From assembly GCF_910592395.1 (NCBI RefSeq), contig NC_088308.1:9935001-9999000 (forward strand): DNA of 64,000 bases, read 5' to 3'. Source of the stretch: Lineus longissimus. Taxonomy: Eukaryota; Nemertea; Pilidiophora; Heteronemertea; Lineidae. Positions within the stretch are counted from its first letter, which is position 1; each line of letters starts with the position of its first letter. Of this stretch, positions 23,545-35,500 are shown in pieces. Made by a program: the position numbers and the translations under genes. Under the pieces are notes generated by a model. The model did no database searches. It had not been told where the DNA came from and saw nothing but the letters and a program-made list of their open reading frames with translations.

Positions 23545-26430
23545 GAGCCAAACGCTTGCAGTCACATAGGCCTATTTTGGTGTACATGTTAATACACAAC
23601 ATGGTACATGCAATATTTTTCACATTTTAGGCAGATATGGGAGAAATAAGCGCAATTTGTACCCTGAATTAGGCATTGGATAAAAAAAAACCTGCTTTCT
23701 CTACATATCCAGGATAGCTACCCCAGTTGGGTGTTCAAGATATCGTCCAGAAATACAGTACCTACCAGCAAATCCACGTTGAGTGCCATAGAACAGGAAA
23801 TATTCGCTGTTGAATCTGCCTGTGTTTGCAAATGTGTTGTTGTCGTCTGCTTGCGCTATGGTAACCCTTGCAGACGCTGTCCGAATCTCCACTGATATTC
23901 ATGACCTTCTGTAATTTCGTCGATTTGGCCCACATTGCTCCTGCTTATAGTTATACATTGTAGCCGGCTTGGATGAAGCTAAAACAGCTAGTACAAAGTG
24001 TATGCATCTAGAGCTTGTTTGTAGTTTAGTATATGCCACGCCAATTCAATCACCAGTGACGAAAAATTTATAATATCGCACTTAATATTTTAATTACAAA
24101 AAGATATCGCCTGGCTATAGGTTTCGTCAAATTAAGTGTAATCAAGCCGGAATCGAACGCTAACGAATTGAGTTCGCCCGTACTATCCAATACAGATATG
24201 ATATATGTAATACCAATACATAAATGTATATAATTGACAGTGAATACATAAATTGACGATAAGTTACGTAATCTAACCATTCCTTGTTTTCACGAAGTGT
24301 CACATACATGAATAGAGGCATACTTAAGCTTGGTCGACTTGATAGACCTAGGATAACTAAACGGAAGTACATGCGTCGTCCACTAGAATATGAAGAACAT
24401 AGCACAGCTTGTCGAAGGGAACGATTCCTTGATTTTGGACTATATTTGTGAGACAAGATTTTTGCTTGTTATAGAAATGTTAGTTTTTCAAACCGCGATC
24501 AGCGATTACAGGTTTTAAGTACTGGTAAGTTGCCGTTAAATGGTGTTTATCCTCCCCCCCCCATATACCCACCCACCTATACCCACCCTCCAATTCAAAT
24601 ATCCTATGTGCATTGGCGTTGCCTTTGAAAATGTACCAAATCTTCTTTTCTCTCGTTGGACAGACACTCCCAATCTGATGACAAATTCAGCTGTTCTTCG
24701 GAGCGTTCTTTGTCTTCATAAAGCGGTTATATATGTAGGCAAGTTCCTTCAGGCAAATATCCTTCCTGACAGTTGGCAATCTGGTACATCTCCTCAGTCG
24801 GGATGTGCTCCAAATGTACCCAATTACTTCCGGATACCTTAAGAATCGGCCAAGCTGAGCACAATGGCCATTGTTGTAATGTAAGGACAACGAAACACAT
24901 CGTTGCATGTGGTGAGATTTTGTGGTGTCACAATGATCGTAGCTTTTTCCCGGGGTGCTTAATCATTTCCTATTTTTCTTTGCAGGATTTGTCATAAGTA
25001 GAGGCTGGGCGATGGGGAATAGTTGTGGGTGAGTAAGAAAATACAGCCCCTTAAATCTAAATACTCCCCAAATTCAAATAGTTTCCGGCGTGGCCAAAAT
25101 GCCATTTATTCCTTTCCATTCTATTAAAAGTGTGAGTTGTTCTGTCGAATTCGAGTCGCTATTTGCCAGGTACAGGCCATTCCTTGAATATATGCAAGCA
25201 TTTGTCCAAAAATTGTTAATAACAGTATGCGCGACCCGAAGCCTCCCTACACAACTGTTAGAGGTCGCGTCAGAAGACTGGGTATCAATCTCTCGCAGGG
25301 ATTGCGTACATGTGATAACCCATGCTACCAGCTCTGATGGTACAAAATTAACAGCTTCTAAAACATAATTTCTTCCAAACGAACTATCAAACGTTTTTTT
25401 TGTTAAAATTAGACGATCTTGATTATAATTCCTGCATTAAAATGCCTTTTTGCTCGATATTTTTAGAATCTATATCGAGTATCCCTCCACGTGTGCGTGG
25501 CAGAGATTGCGCATGTGTACAACATAAGAAATTGAGTAATTGAGGTTAACATATCAGTCACGTGACGGGCAGCCCTGAATGGTAATCTTGAGCGACTTTA
25601 CTGCTTCTCAAGATAGTGGCTTCTTACAAATACTAGGGCGTTGTAAGGTGCGAATTCAGCGCAAGATTGGGTCAGAGTGGTTACTGTAACTTTTGCCTAA
25701 AAAGCGTGTTTTCATCACAATACATGTACATGTGAGTTTTGGTTACAAAATCAGTGTCGCACAGTTAGTTTTCATGACCTTGAGGAAAAGTACGCGTGAC
25801 GCAGTCCTCGGGTTGATTAAAAAATAATCGGCGATGCCTGGGAATCGGAGTTGGAGTGATGTGTTTTGAAAGCGGTTATTCTTGCACCTAAGGAACCCAT
25901 CGTGCATTGATTAGATCGCTGACGAAATCACCCAGAGGGATAGAAGAGGCGTGTCTGAAACAATACAGCTCGGAATGTATAATAATCCACCTCCTACCTT
26001 CTGCAAATAATCAATTCTTCGAGGAAAACTCCAGTTGGAGAACATAGTAAGCGCGGCTACTACAACTCATTACTCCATTCATTCATCCAGTAGATGGCCT
26101 GGTGTTTTTGTCCAGGTTAACCTCGCTTCCCGGGGGCTGATTAGCTGCCGACCACGTGATACATTGTACCTGGAGTCTGCTGAGGTTTCGTGAAATCTAC
26201 AAGGAGCAGTCTGTTGTGGAGGTCAACGTGAATGAATGGCCGTTATGTGCCGTGTGACGGAGTGTTCAAGTTAAACGTGACAAAGGTCAAAGGCTCCATC
26301 AATGCAAAATGACTCTATCTGTATCCGAAGATAAAATGGGAACACAACAGCAATTGTTGCAATTCGACGGATATAGATGAATCTGGGATTTAGATACTTG
26401 GTCCCGTGATACCCTCGGCTCCAGAAAAGT
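23545..26430. other. Intergenic, upstream of GST, no supported gene
   Basis: No recognisable exon. Close to the GST start there is a tgacaaaggtcaaaggc block near 26278-26295 that resembles a direct-repeat nuclear-receptor site; this is only a motif match. Confidence 0.35.
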
Positions 26431-26433
26431 TGG

Positions 26434-26441
26434 TTACGTCA
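26434..26441. promoter_or_regulatory. Candidate CRE/ATF-type site upstream of GST
   Basis: TTACGTCA lies about 130 bases before the GST start codon and matches the CRE/ATF-C/EBP half-composite TGACGTAA on the opposite strand. A possible 5' UTR splice acceptor (gtaatgtttcag, ending at 26555) lies between it and the ATG, so its distance to the true transcription start is unknown. Confidence 0.25.
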
Positions 26442-26572
26442 CCATACCTGCAAACGAGGTTGCCGCAGTTTCGTTGGTCAGTTTTGTGAACATGTGACCA
26501 TAGCCGGGGGCTACGCGCCCACATAAATTGATGGATGCACCCTTGTAATGTTTCAGAACTAAAGGGAAAATT

Positions 26573-29500
26573 ATGCCGGGACAACGGTACCGCCTGCTCT
26601 ACTTCAACGCCCGGGGACGGGCCGAGCTTGCCCGGCTCATCCTGGCGGCCACTGGTGTGGACTATGAGGACGTCCGATTCGAAAAGGAAGAATGGCCGAA
26701 GATAAAACAAAGTAAGTTTAATCAATATCACAATTCATTATAAATTCATCATACCCTTTATTCTTTCATTCTTCCTTTAAGCTTTTCAATTTCATCATGA
26801 AAACCAGTATACCTTATCCTATGATCTTGCAGCATCGGTTAAATATTTCTAAGGGATTTCAACAAATTAAGTGGCGAATATTTTCATAACCTTCAACCCA
26901 GTCCTACTGTCTGATTGTCCCATTCGAATAGAGTACATAATACAGCTTCTCCCTCTGAATTAGTCGTCAACGGTTATTTGACGACCAAGAACATGTCTCA
27001 TTGTTAGTTTCCTCTTTGGTCATTTTAATCCTGATGACGCGAAAGTGCCGAAAAGTTAGTTCTGTCATTGCGCGCTCTTCGATGAAAGCGTTATTGAAGA
27101 AGAATAAGAGAAGTATATGAAACAATAATACGTAAAGTACGATCACATGGAGGGGGGGGTATACATTTTATAGGCCGTATTCAAGAACGTATTTCAGTTA
27201 AAAACCTCCATCATTGGATTTGTGAGGCTGATGCATGGCCAACAAATACATTGTATCTAACGTGCTGAGGATATGCAGTAGTTTCCACCAAACCCCTGGT
27301 AAAAAACACACCGGTTTATTCCATTATTACAGAAAATAATCAACAAACGCGTTAAACGTATTAAATCAAGGCATTGTCCTATTGTCGTCATACTAAGTTC
27401 TCTGCAGAGAGTTATCATATCGTTGAATTCACAGCTGATTCAAATCGTTGAATCGTCCATGCAGTGTGTGCATGTGTGATGTACATTGCCCTATCCTTGG
27501 CAGGATTCATTCCAGCTATGTAACTTAAGAGCCAAAGCAGGTTTCTGTAGCTTATAGTTAAGCTTTTTCTTAATCGCAGAGAGGGGTGTCCGAAGTTCAC
27601 CAAGAAGGTAACACTGATGCGTTTTGAGGCACCTGCTGTAACAAAAAGAATGTTTTTCTGGTCGCCCTTTCCGTTTATCAAAATATCATATCACCGAGTG
27701 ACGGCATCATTGGCGTACCTGCCGAGCAACTGCTTGAAACACTTCCAATGAAAACTACAGTCAATAATCATCTTGAAAGGGGGAAATGCATAATTCATTG
27801 GTTGCTGATACATGTAGCAAAACGTCATTGAAAAACAGAAGAAGAAAACACGTTTCTCTACAATTGAATTTATCATTGTTGAATGCACACAAAGTCTCCA
27901 AATTATTTACACGTTACAGATTTCAGCACGTCATCCGACGCAATGATTATGAACCATCTCATAAACATCTTTCAAACTGGCCATTTAATATCATCCTATA
28001 CATGTAGCTCTGACTGACTCGTTCTTCGGGGGCGTTAAGGGGAAGAGATACTGGGTGAATTTTTACAAGTCTGAAACCCAATTCTTGAAATAAAATGAAA
28101 ACTGTTGTTTGCTAACTTATATTTAGTATCAATTTGAGATATGAGATATGAGACAGTCTTTCAGGTTCACAAATCATCACAACTATGAGAAACAAAGGAA
28201 TTATTTTGGTGCAAGGAATAAGCAAACCTGTTGATTTTTCACTGCCAAAAACCTTATCAATATCTTTTCTGTGAGGTTTTGTCCCCATCTTGATACGCTA
28301 CCAAGAATGCTGATAGGCCTAATTAGCTACATGTGTCCAAGCAGCATAAAGCTGTGCAAACCATCGATGAATGGAAAAGTCATGTAATATGAATAACAAC
28401 ATATCATGTCACCAAGCTCTTACATCGCTGTTTCTGGGCATGTTGGCTGTTAAGTCATCATACTTTAGAATTATCTAATAAAATTCCTGGAAAGGCCATA
28501 TATTGGCCATATGCTCCGCATAAAAAAATTGTATGCCTCTGTCCATGTCTGTTCATTGGCCTTTAGGTCAAAGTGGGTTCAAAACTGGTTCCTCTCAAAA
28601 CCTCATGATTAAGCCCATTGGAAAAGTTTGAGCAAACTGCAAATAAAATCACCATTTACTCATAAACTGTAGGCGATTGCTTTCTTAAAAATGCTAGCTT
28701 GCCCTAGCAATGACCCTTATTCACGCATTGATAAGGCTTTTGGCAGAGAAAAATCAGCAGGTTTGCTCATTCCTTGCACCAAAAAATACCTTTGTTTCTC
28801 ATAATTAAGAAGATTTGTGAACCTGAAAAGACTGTTTCATTTATTCAATATATGTGTTACTGACCCCAAACACATCTTTGATATAAGTAAGCAAGCAACA
28901 TTCTTTGTTTCATTTCATGTTTTCGGTTTCGGACTTGTTAAACGTTCAGAAAATTCACCCAGTATCTCTGCCCCTTTTAAGGGGCAGAGATACTGATTTG
29001 TCGTCCCTGAGCTGTTAAAACAGCTTAGGGACGACAAATCATTTGGATCATAGAGGGCAGGCATCAGAGTAAAAAGCAGTTACACACTTTTTGCTCTTTA
29101 GCTCTTTACCTTTTCATTCATGAAGCATCGTTAGCACAGCGAATAAACTGACTCACAGCTGTGTATGCCTTGAACCACTGACAACGATTTGTCTGGTAGA
29201 CTTGGTTTCTCAATAAACATCACTATTCGATTTCAGTCCGATAAGATCGGTAAACGGTTGAATGGGTAAGAAATACAACTGGCAGCGGTTGTGTGTAGTT
29301 CAATACATCGCAGAATCAGAACAGCTGGACTTTGCTCAACCAGCAGACCAAAAATAATCAGTTGATTCAGGTCATCAACAGACACCAAACCTTCGGTTGC
29401 TGTGACCTTTCCAGAGGTCATAGATCTTGACCTACAGTGCCCGATAGAAGACAGCAAATGGTCAGATCGAGGTAGTCGCATAAAACGAATGATTCGGAAT

Positions 29501-32500
29501 AACTAAACTTTCTATGACACCGTTTTAACAGTGTTCGGTAGTCGTAGACTTTTTTTAAACTTACCACCCGGGGTTACAACCAGTACATCACACCATGTAC
29601 TATTTTGAAGCGATGGAATGAGTTGCACAAGAGATTACGAATCCTCAATATCGACCCGTCAGGGAATGCCAAATCATAATCACGTTTTGGCGATGTTTGG
29701 CCTTTATGCAAGCCAGGTGTTACACCATGGGGTTACAACCAGCGGGACAACCAGTACATCACACCATGTACTATTTTGAAGCGATGGAATGAGTTGCACA
29801 AGAGATTACGAATCCTCAATATCGACCCGTCAGGGAATGCCAAATCATAATCACGTTTTGGCAATGTTTGGCCTTTATGCAAGCCAGGCATGACGTCCCG
29901 TCTATCCTTTATGGCGACAACGACCCAAAAGCAAGCGCGACAGCTGTGAACTTGCTAAAAAAACAGTTTGAACAACTCTGACCCAACTCAACTCAAATTA
30001 GGCCTGTAATTGAAACTTTTCAAATTTACATCAAGTACTTGCTTTAAGTTAAAAATATATAAGTAAGTAAACTATAAAACATTCAAGAATTTATACCCTA
30101 TTTGAGGTGAAAGTATAGTGCCTCCATTTTGCCAATCTAAGAAACGCCATAACGCATCTAAAACCCACAAAATGGTAAAAGTATCATTTGGTGGACATTG
30201 TCACATTTGGTCTCCATGGCCTCCTAATAACATATTGCCCAATTTTTGGTGTTCGATAGTGGTCTAGCGTTTCTGAGATTGGCAAAATGGAGTCACTATT
30301 GTTTCACCGTAAGTGACATCGTCGGCAGATCCTTGCTGGTATAGAAACTCGCCACTCGCCTTAAAGAGGGTGAGACCAACATAATAAATTGGTAGAAACA
30401 TGTCTAAACTAAAGTATGTAAAATTTCATGAATGTTATTTGTAGAAATATATCATTCAAATAATCTACCCAATCCTAAAATATTTCGTGAACACATGAAG
30501 GTTTTAGACATCACGTTTCCAAAAAGGGCAATTTGACAGAACCGAAAGCATACTAATTTGGTAAACACTGAGCTGCTAAATGATTTCGTCGAATGTTTCC
30601 AGTGTTTCGTACGGTTTTTTGCTCGGGCCTCACATAAAAGTTTAACAGCCGCGCAGCCCCTGCCGAAACTATAAGGTGTTACATCGAAACAATAGTGTGT
30701 GACGGCTTGAGTTCAAAACAATCCTTCTAAAGAGAACATTATGATTAAACAGCATTTGAAATTCACCAGTGAAATATTTTAATCTTGGTTTTGTCATAGC
30801 GTTAAAAAAAGAGAGATGATAATTGATCTCCACGATTATCGATTAGGCATATAACTTTCGATAACGCAAGGAGGTTTGAGAGAAACCGAAATTGCGCAAT
30901 AAGAAGTTTAAGAGATGACTTTAGTTTCTTATGGATAATGCAACTAAGAGTTAAGTCATAGCTTCACATTTCATCTCCTGTAAAATAATGACTAAGTGAG
31001 AAACCACTGGTTCTGAAAGTAATTGAAAAAAAAAGATCGAAGTACTCTCCCAGCAGGCTGGTATCTTTACTCTTGGGAATCGACAGCAACTTTTCCGTGG
31101 GTCGCCATCCTTTCCGATGATGTTGATAGGTCAGCAATGGGGAAAAATCAGAAAACGGACTAAAACAGACCACATTGCAAAAATGAACAAAATCTATTTT
31201 TTGGATATTTCCCTGCGCCCGAAGTGAACGATTATAATTCACTTATGTGACTCTTTGAGTAATGGCTTAAAAAGTTGGAAATTTCGGCCTCCTGGAAATT
31301 TCGGCTTCAGATCGTTTCACTCCATTTTGCGGTTCATTTATTTCAACAAAGGCTCTTTCGGCTTCCATCCTACGACGGACACGGGAATTTCTATATCTTG
31401 TTTTGATAGAATAGCACAGGGCTCGTCACTCTGCTGTTTGTCCAGGCGCAGCACCCGGACAAAATGAAAACAAATTAGCACCTGGACAAATTCATGGAGT
31501 TGGAAATGGTTTTATTGTCAGAGCACCCGGACAGATTTGGCTGCAAACTTGGAGAGAATTGAAAAGAATTCCAAAATTTGCTAACAGCACCCGGCCCAAG
31601 AAATTTGCTGTGGAGAACACTGTAGCAAATTTGAACTTAAATTGGACAGAAAAATTTATCCCAGAAAAATATGTGCTATTACTACATCTGACATGTGTTA
31701 TTATTTGCTTCAGGAAGTAAACTGTAGTGGTCTAAAACTAGCACGAACATTCCCAAATTTGTCGAGTGAGAGGATTTTCGGTTGAAATTGCTGAGAGAGT
31801 TGCTTCAATAAGATACTTCTCCGCAACAGAACGTTCCCTCAGCAATACTGTTTGAAATCCTCTTGCAGCGCCGTGTTGCATCAACACGAGGGTAATAAGC
31901 TCTAACCAATGTGCACACATCATGCTGGCTATACTTAAGTTGGTTTGATGTTCTCTTCACTTCTTGGGGTCATTGAGTGCATTATAGTTAACAACTGATC
32001 GGGAGGTTTGTATTTACAGTCTAAAAACTGGTGTAGAGAGGTTAGACTCCAATTTTCTGCGCATGTTTTTGTTTTTAAGTGCGGTTCATACGGTTTGTTG
32101 ACGTTTTGAGAAATCAAGTCGTGGCTCATCATGTAAATAGTTGAATACTTTGACATGATCTGGCTACGTTTCGCATTGGCGAAGACGAGGCCATTCTGGG
32201 TACCTTGTCAAATAGCATTTCAGTCAATCATGATCTTCCAGCTTCCAAAACAGTGCCTGGGGAGACATTTGATATTCCAATCTCGGCATCGTTAAAATGT
32301 AATAGGCCTAGACCTCCTTCAAAACGAAGTGAATGCCCATTTCAAGGGTGGCAGTCTGTTCTTTGATTTCCAGATAATTTTAAATGAGCATTAACTTCAT
32401 TTTTTAAGAAGTTCTAATTGCTCATAGGATTCTAGCAAGAGGCATTCTGTGGTGTCAAGCGATTTCCGCAATTTCAGCGCTCACCTAATTGAAGTTTTAT

Positions 32501-35500
32501 ATTTTGAAAGACGAAGCGGCCACCGCGAGGAACTTAGTTTAAACCATGCAGATACCTCTCAAATGAGATTCGGACACCTTAAAATCGTTAACTGTAACTT
32601 GAAAATCGTACAAGGCAAGAAGGGTCACTGATTATTTCATAAATCTTAGAAACTTGTTCAGCGGTTGAACTTGCTTTCTTGCACCCTGGTTCCTTGGTAC
32701 GCTACGAATTCATCACGGAAAGTACGAAGGCCAATAATTTTCTGACCGACCCGTTGATAAAGGTTACATTCTTGGTTGGTCTTATCATTAGCAATGGTGT
32801 TTATAATTCTCTTTTCATCTTTGATTATTTTTGAATGAGAAATTACAGAACTCAATATAACACATTAAACACCAGGAATTAATCAAGACATCTCTTTATT
32901 TATTCTTGTAAATACCAGTACTGATATCAAACCGCCTGTTCGTTATTCATACATGAATTCAGGAATCAAATATGTATGCCTCTGAGCACAATATTACAAA
33001 CATACAGGAGAATCTGGGAATCTCAGAACTGAAACACTTCTGGATAATCAATATGGTTCCAATCGGATGACGTCGGCAAGTGCATCCTAATCCATCGGGT
33101 ACTTAGGCAATTTGAAGAAATCTGCCGACTACTGTTCCGCATTACCTCGGCCTTATGCTGCTTAATTTCACCTGGCGCACTCGCTATAAGTGCATCTTTC
33201 TCCAAAACAAATCAAACCCGGCGTCTTACCTCAGAGGTGCAAATAAACTACAGTTGTGTACAGATCATAATCAGATAGACCAAGTAATTAGCCAGAACTC
33301 GCATTTTCTCTTCAAGAATAAGTACAATTATTGGCTTAAATTAACTTTGGATGTTTCTAATCGGAATTCTTCAGATTGCTCCAATTTTCTGTTTAGCGGG
33401 ATATTAACGAAATCAAACGCTTACCGCCGCAATTGAAATTTCTGAGGTTAGACCGGGGAAATAGTTCAGAACTCTTTCGATTGAACCGTATGAAGAGCAT
33501 ATTTATGGTCTGGAGCGAGGCTGGTTACTCTAATTTGAGACATTAGACAAAGACACAGACAGGAAGTTGGTGTGGGTGGGTGGGGGGGGGGGGGGGCATT
33601 TAAGAGCTCTACCTCTCACGATGTGCCACTAATATTCGATATACCACTGATAACAGATTTCGTGCCCTTGAAAATGATTTTTTATGTCAGACACATTCAA
33701 TTTTGGGACATACACAGCATAACAGCCTTTGGGTCTTGCCGGCCTCGCACAGAAACCGTCGTGCATGTGCACGTCACAGTGAGTTCTTGCTATCGTCAAA
33801 TGCAAGACTTCACGTGCAGTTATAGGGAATGAACCTCTGATGTAGCCCCTCGTCTTCACGTAAGGTTTCACGTTAGGGGTGCCAGCTTTTATCTCAGAGA
33901 TATCAAGCTTGTATCGATCCAATTTGTCATCAAAATTGTACTTTAATATGTTCTGTACTCTAGCGCCTAACTGCTGTATGAGAGCTGTATAACATGCCTG
34001 GATGATGTCGTCGGGGTTGAGAACTAGAGTTGTGATCAGCTTGTGATTAATTAACACATTTTCATTAATGCGTAGTGCCTGCGTAATGCCGAATTGATAT
34101 CTGCTTTATAAAAAGCGAGAAAATGTACGAATAAATGTGAGTCTTTTTTCGATAGCTAGTTGGTAAAAGACGACCAACAGCGCTACATTGTGTGGTGTAT
34201 TAAGTTCTACATGTATTTGTGGTTTCCTGGCACTTGTGATTGGCGTCAAGTCAAGTGGTATACAACACAGTTAATGGCCCCTAAGATATATCGATGATAT
34301 TGAGTCTAATGGTGTGTTCACACTGGATGCGAATTGAAACCGAATTCCGTAGAGCGCTCTCCGGAATACGAATTGGTTAATCCAGTTTTAGAACGGTCGC
34401 GTCACACTGGCCCGAATACGCATTCAAATCGGTTTAAAACGCGCCACACTCAATGCATACTAACGACGCGCCATCTATTATTATTATTATTATTGTTATT
34501 ATTTATTAACCTCCCATATGGGGGAATAAAATTTCAAGTACAAAACATATAAGTATATAATATCACAGTTTCACACAGTCATTATTAACAAGTTAAAATC
34601 GCGTAAGGTGCTTGACCATTTCCATCTCCCGGCCATGCCTATTGCCAAAGTTCGGGTCAAAGAGGAGTGTCCTCAGCGAGTCGACACCACCGTCGCTAAA
34701 TGCGGAGAATCCCGGCCTCGCCCTCGAAAACGAGGCCAAAACCGGGGAAAACCCCGCCGCGACGATGTTGCTGACCAGTGTACCTTTGACCAACGAACCG
34801 GCGGCAACATACCTTGCCAGGAAATGGAAATGCAAGTCACGTGCAAGGGAGTTGATTTTTCCCTATTCTATGGCATAACGAAAAACGATTTGAGTTAATG
34901 AGATCATTTAAATACATCAGTTAACTAGTTCGGAGCACTGGTTCCCGCGGTCAATTAAGGTCACTTTCCATGCGCCGGGCGCATGCGCAGTGCGATCGAA
35001 AACCTTAATTCGTATCAAGCGCGTCACACTTGAAATCTCAATACGGTTTCGTTGATTCGGATTAGCTGATTCGCATTCAATTCGGTTTAAGAACCGTGTT
35101 GGTTAAAGCGGATTGAGATCGGTATGAACCGAATTGAGTGTGACGCCCCAATACGTATCAACGTTTTAATTCGAATTCAATTCGTGTTAAAACCCCAGTG
35201 TGACCACGGCATTAGACTTGCCAACCACGTTACCTCGGCTTCACACGGCAGAGGAAAATTAACGCCATACTATTGTACAAATCATATTAAGACAACAATC
35301 TGAATTGATATGGTCTTAATAAATTATTGGTACTATCTGTATGATAACAATCTAACTAAGAATATAACTTGTTAGGTGTCTTAATCTAGAGAACGAACTC
35401 GCGCAGTTTCTGAATCTGGAAGCAGTCTCATATGCGCTGTATCTGAATATGAAGATAACAATCTCATTTGCGCTATATCTCAATCTAGTAGACAATCTCA

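Noticed and set aside
26390-26731. 113-codon antisense frame across GST exon 1
   Set aside because: It is the shadow of the GC-rich GST exon on the other strand; it runs into the intron and has no own signals.
27415-27681. Minus-strand frame faintly like a Tigger/pogo transposase segment (KRISVTFLVN)
   Set aside because: Only a few residues fit, with no catalytic Asp motif or neighbouring blocks.
34593-34898. Overlapping open frames on both strands within the 34303-35218 element
   Set aside because: Three frames on two strands are open over the same bases and none has a recognisable domain; low stop density from GC-rich sequence explains it.
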